NCBI GenBank assembly: GCA_949825045.1 | Contig: OX463814.1 | Span: 31,762,383 to 31,826,382, forward strand | Reading direction: 5' to 3' | Length of the DNA: 64,000 bases | Origin: Argyresthia goedartella | Taxonomy: Eukaryota; Arthropoda; Insecta; Lepidoptera; Argyresthiidae | Shown here: in pieces, positions 1 to 12,600 of the stretch | Numbering within the stretch: position 1 is the stretch's first letter | Layout of the letters: each line of letters begins with the position of its first letter | Program-made: the position numbers and the translations under genes | The notes under the pieces: model-generated | Database searches by the model: none | Seen by the model: only the letters and a program-made list of their open reading frames with translations | What the model was told of the DNA's origin: nothing

Positions 1-175
1 TTCGGGTAAATACCTATTTGTTGATGATGAGCATGAATATTTGTTTCTAAGTCTTGGATGTTTTCTATGTATTTACATAAGTATTTATCTCTATTAAATA
101 TATAGTCGTCTAGTACCCATAACACAAGCCTTATTGAGCTTACTATGGGCCGAGTTGGCGAAATTAACCTAAGCT
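1..175 (+). mobile_element. SINE body fragment related to family C
   Basis: GGTAAATACCTATTTGTTGA, TTTACATAAGTATTTATC and GTCGTCTAGTACCCATAACA follow the same order as the body of 18462-18720. The tRNA-like head would lie left of the window. It sits in the TBCK intron before exon A. Confidence 0.6.
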
Positions 176-480
176 AATTAAGAGATTGCTTGATTGAACC
201 TTTGTACTACTTACAACTTAGTTGATTTTAGCTTAAGAATTTCCAAAAAACTTTCAAACTACCAAAAGCCTTTGACAAATGAGGTGATGTCAGAAGCGTC
301 TAGATCGTAGTAGTTTAACAGTACAGTTTGAGCCAAGTTTTTTTGGCTCTAACCCAGCTGACATCTCTCTCTCTTTCACCCCACGTTACCCTATGCAAGA
401 AAGAGAGGTCACAGCTCGCTCAGAGCCAAAGAACTTGGCGCTGCATGCAATGTAACTTTGTTACCTACTCCTACCCTCAG

Positions 481-642
481 GGTTACCCCCACACGGCGGA
501 GCTCATTAAAGCGGAAGCGCAAGTGGACATCCCGCCCCTGATACGCGGCGCCGTGTGGGCGGCTCTGCTCGGCGCCGCGGGAGACGTCGCGGACCAGTAC
601 GAGAGGATCGACAAGGAGACGCCCACGCCTACTGATAGACAG
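481..642 (+). CDS. TBCK: TBCK exon A: start of the TBC domain
   Basis: The acceptor is a pyrimidine-rich stretch ending CCCTCAG at 480; the donor is CAG|GTCCGT at 643. Both ends are phase 0. It encodes the opening of the TBC domain, with [17 protein letters not shown] and, near the end, [11 protein letters not shown], both typical of TBCK. The open frame continues upstream to 328 but that part has no TBCK similarity, so I place the start at the acceptor. A damaged copy of its middle lies at 663-757. Confidence 0.88.
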
Positions 643-3600
643 GTCCGTTTGAGTTGGTTAGGTTAGATACTGATCAAGGCGGAACCGGAAGTGGACGTCC
701 CGCCCCTGATACGCGGCGCCGCGCCGTGTGGGCGGCTCTGCTCGGCATCGCAGAAGACTGCTCTTCTGCTCTTTCTACTAGTAAATAATACATCTGTTAA
801 TAATATACCATGTAAAAACTACTTTGTCTAAAAAGGGATATTACAATGTTCAAGAATACATAAATGACAAGACTGCATGGAGCTAGTCTAACTCAGCACA
901 GAACTCGCTATTAATAATTTTGTAACTATTTATTCCTGCATATTATTTATAATAATTAATATTTTAATATTTGTGTTAGTTAAACCCAACCAATTTTTTA
1001 AGATATCTAAAAGTCTATCTGTTGAAGTTTCTCCTACCTCCTTCTCCCGCAGTGGTCCATCGTATAGAAGAGGCGGAAAAATAACGTTTACTAATTATAT
1101 GTATTTATAAATTATTTACATAGATATTTAGCTGCAGCAATAAAAAAAAAGATTTAGTTCTTTATTTTGAGTACTAAACAATTTGCGTTGCCATAAACAA
1201 TGTTGTGTGATTGTATATGCCTCCCCCAGATCGACGTGGACATCCCGCGCTGCCACCAGTACTGCTGGCTGCTGTGCGGCGCGGCCGGCCACCGCGCGCT
1301 GCGCCGCCTGCTGAAGGCGTGGCTGCTCACGCACCCGCAGTACGTCTACTGGCAGGGGCTGGACTCCCTTACTGCGCCCTTCCTCTTCCTGAACTTCTGC
1401 GATGAAGGTACGACTCTCTCTCTCTCACACACTCTCTTTCCCTTTCGCTCCCTTTGCCGCCCCGTTTCTGCCCCTTCTCCCTTCCCCCCTCTTCCTTCCC
1501 CTCTCCCCCCCCCCCCTATCTCCCCGTCATCATGTATTTAGACGACATTCGAATCCCGACCGTAGAGGCACATATAGGCCTCGAAGTCGGTTTATTTAAA
1601 ATTTAAATTAAACAATTATTTTTTTTGTTTTATTTAAAGAATTAACAAAGGTAGCTCGCCTTTCTAAGCGTTTTGAAGTATTTTTCGTTTAAAATGTTCA
1701 TTATATACTGTATGAATAGAGCCTCTGGCTCCATGCTATCATACCCATGTAATTGAACTATTATTTATGTATCTATTTAGTAACCCCGGTATATCGTATT
1801 TTTTTTTGTTTTGCCTATATGGTGTCCCGCTGCTGAGCAAAGCGTACACCTGTTCGAGCCCACACATCTCTAGCTAAGGCTTTATCGGTCCACCTTGGCA
1901 GAAATTTATCCTTTTACCAAAACGTAAAAATTACGGTATTTAATTATTACGTACTTTTGCTTATTTCCAGCTCGCGCCTTTGCCTGCCTGTCGGCCTTCA
2001 TCCCCAAGTTCCTGCACAAGTTCTTCCTGAAGGACAACAGCGCGGTCATCAAGGAGTACCTCGCTAAGTTCTGGCAGATGACGGCCTACCACGAGCCCGA
2101 GTTAGCGAGCCATCTGCACGAGATCAACTTTGTGCCCGAGCTGTTCGCGATACCGTGGTTCCTGACGATGTTCTCACGTGAGCACACTTTGACTTTGACT
2201 TTGTCTTTACCAAGCCCCCCTTATTCATCCTTATCAGCCCGCATTAACCACTGCTCGGTATAGGCCTCCTCTTTATCTTGTGCCCGGGCTGTTTGCGATA
2301 CCATGGTCCCTGACCATGTTCTCACGTGAGCACACTTTGACTTTGACTTTGTCTTTACCAAGCCCCCCTTATTCATCATTATCAGCCCGCATTAACCACT
2401 GCTCGGTATAGGCCTCCTCTTTATCTTGTGCCCGGGCTATTTGCGATACCATGGTCCCTAACCATGTTCTCACGTGAGCACACTTTGACTTTGACTTTGT
2501 CTTTACCAAGCCCCCCTTATTCATCCTTATCAGCCCGCATTAACCACTGCTCGGTATAGGCCTCCTCTTTATCTTGTGCCCGGGCTATTTGCGATACCAT
2601 GGTCCCTAACCATGTTCTCACGTGAGCACACTTTGACTTTGACTTTCTCTTTACCAAGCCCCCCTTATTCATCCTTATCAGCCCGCATTAACCACTGCTC
2701 GGTATAGGCCTCCTCTTTATCTTGTGCCCGGGCTGTTTGCGATACCATGGTCCCTGACCATGTTCTCACGTGAGCACACTTTGACTTTGACTTTGTCTTT
2801 ACCAAGCCCCCCTTATTCATCATTATCAGCCCGCATTAACCACTGCTCGGTATAGGCCTCCTCTTTATCTTGTGCCCGGGCTATTTGCGATACCATGGTC
2901 CCTAACCATGTTCTCACGTGAGCACACTTTGACTTTGACTTTGTCTTTACCAAGCCCCCCTTATTCATCCTTATCAGCCCGCATTAACCACTGGTCGATA
3001 TAGGCCTCCTCTTTATCTTGTGCCCGGGCTGTTTGCGATACCATGGCCCCTGACCATGTTCTCACGTGAGCACACTTTGACTTTGACTTTGTCTTTACCA
3101 AGCCCCCCTTATTCATCCTTATCAGCCCGCATTAACCACTGCTCGGTATAGGCCTCCTCTTTATCTTGTGCCCGGGCTGTTTGCGATACCATGGTCCCTG
3201 ACCATGTTCTCACGTGAGCACACTTTGACTTTGACTTTGTCTTTACCAAGCCCCCCTTATTCATCCTTATCAGCCCGCATTAACCACTGCTCGGTAAAGG
3301 CCTCCTCTTTATCTTGTGCCCGGGCTGTTTGCGATACCATGGTCCCTCACCATGTTCTCACGTGAGCACACTTTGACTTTGACTTTGTCTTTACCAAGCC
3401 CCCCTTATTCATCCTTATCAGCCCGCATTAACCACTGCTCTGTATAGGCCTCCTCTTTATCTTGTGCCCGGGCTGTTCGCGATACCATGGTCTCTGACCA
3501 TGTTCTCACGTGAGCATACTTTGACTTTGTGTTTACCAAGCCCACTTTATTCATCATAATCAACCCACATTCAACCACAGCTGGGTATAGGCCTCCTTTT

Positions 3601-6600
3601 ACCAGGCTGTCTACTCCGGGCCTGAGCCTCCCGCATCCACTGCCCACCAGCTATGGCGATGATATCGTCAGTCCATCTGGCAGGTGGTCTGCCCAACCTT
3701 TCTAAGTGCCCTGCCCACCCTCATTTCTAATCCCGTGATTTGTTTGCCAACATCGACCGCCTTAGTACCAACTTTCTCTTCGTCCACTTGAAATGAAATA
3801 AATAAATACCTGAAGCAATTTTATCTGAAAATTAAATTGTTATTATACATAAGTATGTATAATATATAATGTATAATAAGGTAAGTACCTGACTTTAAGC
3901 CTAATATTGATAGTCACATATTTGACTTCCTTTCCGCTGCGACGAAATTAGCCCCAAACAGCTCACTTCCTGTTTAAAACGCCTAAAATACATGTCATAT
4001 CCGTTTTGAACCTCAGCAACATTGCGCGCGTAAAGTTTCAGAAATGGCGGCAATTGTAGCCAGCGTTATTATTGAGCGCGCGCTCAATTTTCAGGTCATT
4101 GGCAACTCAATAAAGAGCTGATCGTGTCTAAGAATGTGTCACGATCATGCAATGCACAGTAATAAAACAGTATGTATAATAACAATTTTATTTTTAGTTT
4201 AAAATCCTGACGTTACCTGGCTCTAAGCCTAATATTGAATAGTGTTAAGTATTGACTGCTGAGTTTAAAACGCGTACGGCACGCGGGCGGGTCGCGGCGT
4301 TCGAAATTTGAATGTCATAATATGTCTAAATATTGATACATTATAGTCATAATGTATCAATATTCAGATAAGAACTGAGCTTTTACCAAGTAGTATATTC
4401 TTACGCTGGTCATAACGAGCGGTTTTTGGACGCAGTACAGAGGGTTTATGATACCTGTGTAGATAAAAACTGTAATGAATAGAGATGTAAGTAAGAGAAG
4501 TATCAAAAACTATTTTTTGTGCTATTTTACGGAATGAAGGGCTTTTTATTTTATTTTCGGTTCCGGGTTCGAAATCCGGCTGGGGAGGAAGAGAAAAGCC
4601 CAGGTCTTGGATGCTTAAACGCGTGTGACGTCGCTGTTTCATTTTCCAATGACACAGCGTTCCCTATTATGGGGCCAGAATAAATCCAGCCTGTAAATTA
4701 AATGTTTAATTTTAAGTCAGAAATGATTTCATTATTATTTATTATGCAAAAAGACGTGGCAATAATCGAATGTAGAAACCTACCTCGTTTGCCCACAGAC
4801 GTGTTCCCGCTGCACAAGATAGTGCAGATCTGGGACGCGCTGCTAGTGGAAGGCGCATCCTTGCCGCTGTTGATGGGCGTCGGCATATTGAGGCAGCTGC
4901 GCGACACGCTGCTCGAGTCGGGGTTCAACGAGTGCATCCTGCTGTTCTCGGACCTGCCTGACTTCGATATTGGCGAGTGCGTGCAGGTAAGCACTGCACG
5001 CCAAACTTCTAGGCATCTCGGTCTGATGACGTCACAGCGTCCTGTCGCTGTCCTGCTGACGCGACGAGGGCGAGGGCGAGCGAGCGAGGGAGGTGAAATC
5101 GCATTCGGCCTTTGGCGGGAAGTAACTCTTAATTTCAATATTGTATTAAACAAACCAGATGTTCTGACATTTTATAATAGAAAAAACGGCCAAGTGCGAG
5201 ACGGACAGGAGCACCAACAACGGTTCCGCAAAAATTACGGTTTTCGGCTATTTTCCTTTAATTGTGCTATAACACCTTGCTTCGTGCCAAATTTGATGAT
5301 TCTAGGTGGACAGCAATTATCTCAGGTTTTGATTCCCTTGTGAGTATAAAGCAAATTCAGAAAATCGGCATAAACTTTGCGTTGACCTAGAAGTTTCTTT
5401 TTTACCACAGACTCGACCAGCCGTCCAGGTTTTTTTTTACGATTTTCGCGCGCGATACCTGTCCGCGGCATGCTCGACATTTTCAATACTTAGTTACCTG
5501 TTTGATGACTAAGCTCCAAAAAGGATTAGAAGTTTCCAAATCCTGAATTTTGCTTTATCTTTTACTGTCCTTTTCCAGGAAGGATATTAGTTGAAAAATT
5601 TGAAAATTATACTTCAATCGTGCAGGAAATATCATTACGATCAATTTGATAAAAAATATTCTAAAATAAAGTAGTAAAACTCACTTCAAACAATTACATT
5701 CGCAAAAACTCCCTCGCAAAATCCCTTATTAACAAATCTCTAACTTTGACTCCGTATTTTTAAATGGTGTTGCCTTAAATGGATGAAAAAAAGGTTCTTT
5801 ATGATTGCCATTATTATTGACTGAGATATTTTTCGGCGGAACTTTCGCGACATCGTCGTCTTCTAATTAAGTAATAAGCAGGAATAAATAAATAATAAGC
5901 AGGAATAAATAATTACAACAGTGTTGACTTAGATAACCCAATACAGTCCTGCCATGTAAGTAATCTTGAACATTGTATATCATGTTTTAAACAAAGCCGT
6001 TTTGTCCAAATGTGCAATTTTAAAATCTCCAGATGTATCTTGTAGTAGGGAATGCATTGACCAGTGAAAGAATTGCGAACTTTCGTGAGCCTAAACCGCA
6101 ACCGGGGCGCAACTAGTCTGTGATTATCTCTTAGGTTAACACGTTCAGTCTCCGCCTCCTTTCCTCGTTACTTCCCACGTTACTCTACGAGTGTGTGGCA
6201 GGGGTATTAGGATTAGGTCGCCAGCTCCGCGCCTGATAGGTTGAGGGACGCCAACAGGATTTACTTTGTACGGGTGTGTGTTTGTGACACAACGTAAAGC
6301 CTGGTACTTCTAAACCTATCAGGTGCGGTGATGGCGACCTAATGTTGTATCCCGGGGCAGATGGGAGGACACCGTTTGCCTGCCGCTTTGCTGTCACAGC
6401 CCATGATGTATTTTGCTAGACTACTGCAGTGGCGATGTTGTTTTTTAAAGAGGCCTTAAAATTACGTTCTCTCCTTGATCTTAGCCTTCCTTAGTCGTCC
6501 ACGAATCATTTGTAACTTTGTTTCAGCAAGCAATAAAGATGTGCCGAAGTTCACCAAAAAGCATCAGCTTTAGGAGATTCACCAACGAACCGCAAACTAC

Positions 6601-9600
6601 AGATCCTAAGGTAACATATTGGCCGTAACAAGTTATAAACTACAGATCCTAAGGTAACATATTGGCCGTAACAAGTTATAAACTACAGATCCTAAGGTAA
6701 CATACTGGCCGTAACAAGTTATAAACTACAGATCCTAAGGTAACATATTGGCCGTAACAAGTTATTTATAAACTACAGATCCTAAGGTAACATACTGGCC
6801 GTAACAAGTTATAAACTACAGACCCTAAGGTAACATACTGGCCGTAACAAGTTATAAACTACAGATCCTAAGGTAACATACTGGCCGTAACAAGTTATAA
6901 ACTACAGATCCTAAGGTAACATACTGGCCGTAACAAGTTATAAACTACAGATCCTAAGGTAACATACTGGCCGTAACAAGTTATAAACTACAGATCCTAA
7001 GGTAACATACTGGCCGTAACAAGTTATAAACTACAGATCCTAAGGAAACATACTGGCCGTAACAAGTTATAAACTACAGATCCTAAGGTAACATACTGGC
7101 CGTAACAAGTTATAAACTACAGATCCTAAGGTAACATACTGGCCGTAACAAGTTATAAACTACAGATCCTAAGGTAACATACTGGCCGTAACAAGTTATA
7201 AACTACAGATCCTAAGGTAACATACTGGCCGTAACAAGTTATAAACTACAGATCCTAAGGTAACATACTGGCCGTAACAAGTTATAAACTACAGATCCTA
7301 AGGTAACATACTGGCCGTAACAAGTTTTAAACTACAGATCCTAAGGTAACATACTGGCCGTAACAAGTTATAAACTCACATAACAATAACTCTAAGGTAA
7401 CATACTGGCCGTAACAAGTTATAAACTCACGTAACAATAACTCTAAGCCCCCGATGCCCTGTGGAACCTAAGGCATGGGCGGAATAATTTATTTATGGTA
7501 TCAAAAAGTAAAGGTGTGATTCCGTAGGTACTACTACGCTGGCTGTCTCGCTCACACACTCACGCGACACGTCGTATGCAGTTGTGGTCGGCTACGGAAT
7601 GACACCTTAAGAATGCGAAGTCAATCGACCTAGAATTTTTGTGCATGAGGATCACTCACTGTCAATTTGACATGCACAAAAACTCCTAGACCAACATGAC
7701 AGTTGGATGCGCCCTTTTTAGGGTTTCGTAACCAAAGGGTAAAAACGGGACCCTATTACTAAGACTCCGCTGTCCGTCTGTCAGCAGGCAGACAGACAGT
7801 TGGATAGTTAAAATTTTCACATTTCTGTTGCCGCTACAGCAAATCCTAAAACACAGAATAAAATAAATATTTAAGAGGGCTCCCATACAACAATTCTTTC
7901 AATACCACATGCAAACTTATGAATGCACCTAGTTACGTACGTGGAATGTGAAAGTAGCCGCACCACCACACCACATAACTTTGTAAACAACATTTTGCTA
8001 TGTAAAATCCAAACTATTCACTCCACACCATCTCTATCATTTTACGGTGGCACGGAACCCTTCGTGCTCGAGTTAGACTCGCACTAGACCGGTTTTTTAC
8101 TTTTAATGTTGCAAGCTTGTAAAAATCGATATTTTTAAATATATTTTACTGATATTTTACCTCATAACGGTATGTCAAGGGTATTGTATAATTAAGTGTG
8201 GTGGGAGTGTTTAATTTGTAAAGACATTTGTTTATTGCTATATAATTGACGATTTGATTATGTGTTTTTTATCGATTGAATTTTTTTTAATAATAATATC
8301 ATTTAAATTTCGGAGCAGAAAAGGATCCATATTTGTTTGTAACAGACAAACTACTTAGTCTTTGTTACTTTCTTCATATCACGCTCAATTCAATCTATTC
8401 CATATAAATAGGCCTGCCACGGCTCAGTTTTCCACGCACTGTCACAAACGCCACAACACTCACCCAGGGGTTTGAGTATTGGGCCGTCGTGCCGACCTGC
8501 AATCACCTCTAGGATGCTCTTGGTGCTGCCACACGTTCTGCTTCGGTAAGGAGGCCGATCTTTTACGTATGATGGCATGGAATCCATCAGTACGTGCCTC
8601 AACAAACACGCCTGATGCACTACAGTAGAGTGGCAGCCGCAGCAACATCATCTGTTCTCAATACTCAACAAACATTGTTATACTGAACGAGCAGGGCGTT
8701 GAGATTTTGGGTATAGTTGACCCATAGGCAGCACGTGTAGATTGATTGACAGTGTGCCTTGAAGAGTGAGATTTTTACTGGCTTTTTACAATGTGCAATC
8801 CTACGAGCAAACACTTTCGCCCGAACTGCCAAAGCGCTGTGCTCTTACTATATGACTAGGTCATCCTTCAGGTCCTCAGTCACTATAAGACCATCATATT
8901 CAGCCCACATCTGGGCACAGGCCTCTTCTCTAAAGCGCCAATCTCCCCGGTCTTGCGCTAATCGCACCCAGTGGGATCCCGACGGTTTTATGATATCGTC
9001 CATCGGGCTGATGGTCTGCCCACTGGCCTTCTCGCTCCCCGTGGCCACCAGTCTGTAACTGCTTTGGTCCACCGTCCGTCTTCCCGTCTAGCCAAGGATA
9101 GGATAAACAGTGTCCAAGATAGGTGTAATCGCTGACCACCTGTATGGTGTCATTGCCAACAATTAGGGCCGGCACATTTAGTGGGCGACTCGTCATCATT
9201 TTGGTCTTGGACATATTCATCCTGAGACCGACTTTTAGGGAAGCTTCGTGAAATTCTGCGAGCATCTTTGGCGAATAGTTTGTATACCTGAGAAAGCAGG
9301 CGAAAAGGGCGGTAATTGCACAACTTGGGTTTGTCCCCCTTTTTGTGAAGGATCGTGACGATCGCGTTCTTCCAGGAACCGGGCGTAGAACCCTGAGCAA
9401 AAACATTATTGAAGAGTTTTACGTGAACCTCTAGGACGGGCTTTCCACCTGCCTGTAGCATCTCGACATACACCCCATCCTCCCCAGAAGCTTTAACTCT
9501 TTTTAGTTTGCCTAGAGCGTACTCTACTACATCCGAAGTGATGGAAGGTAGTTACTGTCTTCGCAATGCTCTGCTGGTGCTGCTCTAGGGTCTGCTGGGT

Positions 9601-12600
9601 CTGGAGTGTCTAGTTCGGGCGCTTTGGATGCGTATAAGCTCCCGTAAAACTCCTCAACTATCTTATAATTTCGTCATGATCCGTCACAATGTTTCCGGCT
9701 GTATCCGTAAGCTTACTATCTCCATCTTGTTTTTGTTCAGCTTCTTTTGAATCAATTTTGGGCCCATATTGTCCTCGATGGTCTTGGCAATTGTAAGGGT
9801 GTTGTTTTCCCTGACGTCTTTGCGGATCGCTTTTCTAACAGCCTTATTGGTGTTGTTAAGCTCTCTTAGGTCTGATGTGGTGCTGTTTTTCATTTCCCTT
9901 AGATAATAGAGACAGCGTGTCGGGAGACAATCTTGCCTCCTTGGGTGGTCTTCTCCCCCCTATGTGCAGAGGGCGTGGTTTAGTGAGTCCACATCCTGGT
10001 TCTCTTCCATTAGCTCATCGAAAGAGTTCTTCAGCTCCAGCTGAAACTCCTTTCATAAGAATTTCTAGCTGTTCGGGTCGTATTTCGGAGCAGTTGAGGT
10101 GATCAGTTTGACTCTTTCTTTGAGCGGGTTATACCTGAATGTGGCTCTCACCAACCGATGATCACTACTTGTTTTGAAGTTTGCTAGAACGGAAACATCG
10201 GTTATGTTCGACTTGTGTGAGCTAAGTATGTAGTCAATTTCATTTGTCCGGGCTGGCCCAAGTCCATTTTCTTGAGGGTCGCTTTTTGAAAAAGGTGTTC
10301 ATGGCTTATATGGTTCATGGTGATGATGCTCAAGAAAATTAACCAGGGTTTGCCCTCGGGGATTTCGACTACCTAGCCCATACTGTCCGACCGACACTTC
10401 CTTTTCTGCTTGGGGTCCTACTTAAGCGTTGAAATCGCCCATCACTACCGTATAGTAGCATGGGTTCTCTCGCCACGCCCTCTCTATATCCTCGTAGAAG
10501 GGCTCTATGTTTTCATCTTCTTTACGGTCTTATGTAGGGGCATACACTTGTACGACTTTGATCGCATATCTCTTACTCAGCGTCAGATTAACATAACATA
10601 CTCGCCGAGTAGAGACTCTTGTGGATCAATTAGCAAATGCCACCATATGTAGAGTCATCGTGGCCCCTGTGGTAAAGCAGATGACCAGATGCAAGGCGCG
10701 TTAGGTCTTCAGAAAGTCCTATTAGGTGCCGGTTGAAAAGTTCGACTTCTTCTAGCAACTCGAGAAGCCTATCGTCTGTACTCAAAGTCCTTGTATTGTA
10801 CGTAGCCAAAGTCATTGTATGTTGGCAGCCGGAGGAGCTCTGCCGGGGATTCTTAGCACCCTCTGCCCCGCTGTAACCTGAGCGGCTGCCGGAGCTAGGG
10901 ATTGCGCTACTCATGTTTGAGAAGGATTTTGGCCATAAAACGCCACGCGGACCAGTGCGTCTTGGCGAGTCTTCCTGTAAGACCAAGTTATTTGAAATTG
11001 TTTATTGAATGTATTACCATATAATTTATTTTAAAGACTGTGTTTATTTCTTTCGTAGTATGTAAATAAATTATCACTTCAACTTTGTTTATAGATATTA
11101 TTTTAACAGATCAACAGATCATTAGCTCACAGTTAAATAGCAGTCTTCTAAAATATGGATAAACAAAGTAGGTAAACTATCTAACATTTTTGTCGATAGC
11201 CGTACTTAATCGTATTGACAATCATCCACTTGTGTTCGAAATGCCTCCCACCATCGATTGACACCAGTTTCATGAGTGGCGACGAACTTCTGACCCTTTC
11301 AAGATGGAAGACGGTAGTTATGCCAGGCTCCCTACTAAAACGGTCCATGCTCTTTGAATGTAATAAGAACATCAAATTCGACGTTATTATGAAGCAATAA
11401 TAACATTTTCACAAACAAGAAATGTGTTCTAACAAAACCCTCTTTGAGAGGGTTTATGAAGATACAAAAAATACAATTTGAGATCATAATGCAAGTAAAT
11501 ACGTTCTTTGGGTTCGATACTATATCGTACTTCAAACATAATAAGCATATGCCCGTATGGAATGTACACGCTTTATAGTTAAAAACGGAGGTTTTATACT
11601 CTTTTTATGCCTATTATTATGTTTATCTACACACGTATCATAAACCCTCTTTACTGCGTCCAAAAACCGCACGTTACGACCAGCATAATGATATACTACT
11701 TGGTAAAATCTGATTTCTTATCTGAATTTTGATACATTATGAATTTCAACATAAATTTCGAACGCCGACGCCCGCCTGCTTGCCGCCCTAGTTTGTCTGT
11801 GAAGTGTAACTACTGAACAAGCTAAACAACTGCAGAGCAATGATCAATGCCACAGTGCCGGTCAAACATGCGGTTCCTGAACACATCAAAGAGAACTTAT
11901 GATATGTTTGTAGATAAACTAGTGTATGTAATTGTACATAATTAGGCATTATGTAACAGTCACATAAACTACTATAATTGACTTTTAAGCTCGAGTAGCG
12001 TTGATCTATCAAGAAATAAAAGGCCTCTTCACATTAAGAACATACTACATTGTTTTAGGAAATGGTCGAGATACCCATGGAAGTTCTGTTCGTGGAGATC
12101 TGCCCTCGACTAAGCATCAACGACTTTATCTCGCTGCACAGAGAAGACAAATGCTGTGTCGTCGACATCCGATCCAACTTGCTGTGAGTGAACAACATCT
12201 TACTTCATAAGTCCTGTTTCTTAGATCTAACCTATGGAGCATAGAGCGTCCACAGTCAAATCTGGATGGACTAAGATCCAGGTTGACCATGTCTTGAAAT
12301 CGCTTCAGGTCCTACCGACGTGTTTCTCTGTAAACGTGAAATTGTTTGTTTATCTAAGCTACAACTTACTTGAGTAGCACTTGGGCATATTGTCGTTATT
12401 GCCTAATCATCTAGATATTTATTGACGATCAGAGTTCAGTGTACTATTATCTGGGTCACCAGAGTTTTATATCGTCATCATCAACCATCGTTGCCGTCGT
12501 AAAATGTAACCAATTTTATTGTCTTACGTGAAAATAATTGCACACGATGCTAGACGATGCGAAAATTAACCACTTATTAAATGTTGTAACCACGAAACGA

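Noticed and set aside
2078..2263. Short open frames through the 148-base array (also 3168-3365 and 3405-3647)
   Set aside because: They are exon C copies read through the donor and intron; no acceptor precedes them.
4698..5153. - strand 151-codon frame over TBCK exon D
   Set aside because: Shadow of the real exon on the other strand.
4987..5343. Extension of TBCK exon D to a 213-codon frame
   Set aside because: TBCK similarity stops exactly at the GTAAGC donor and resumes in phase at 6527; the extra part runs into an interspersed repeat.
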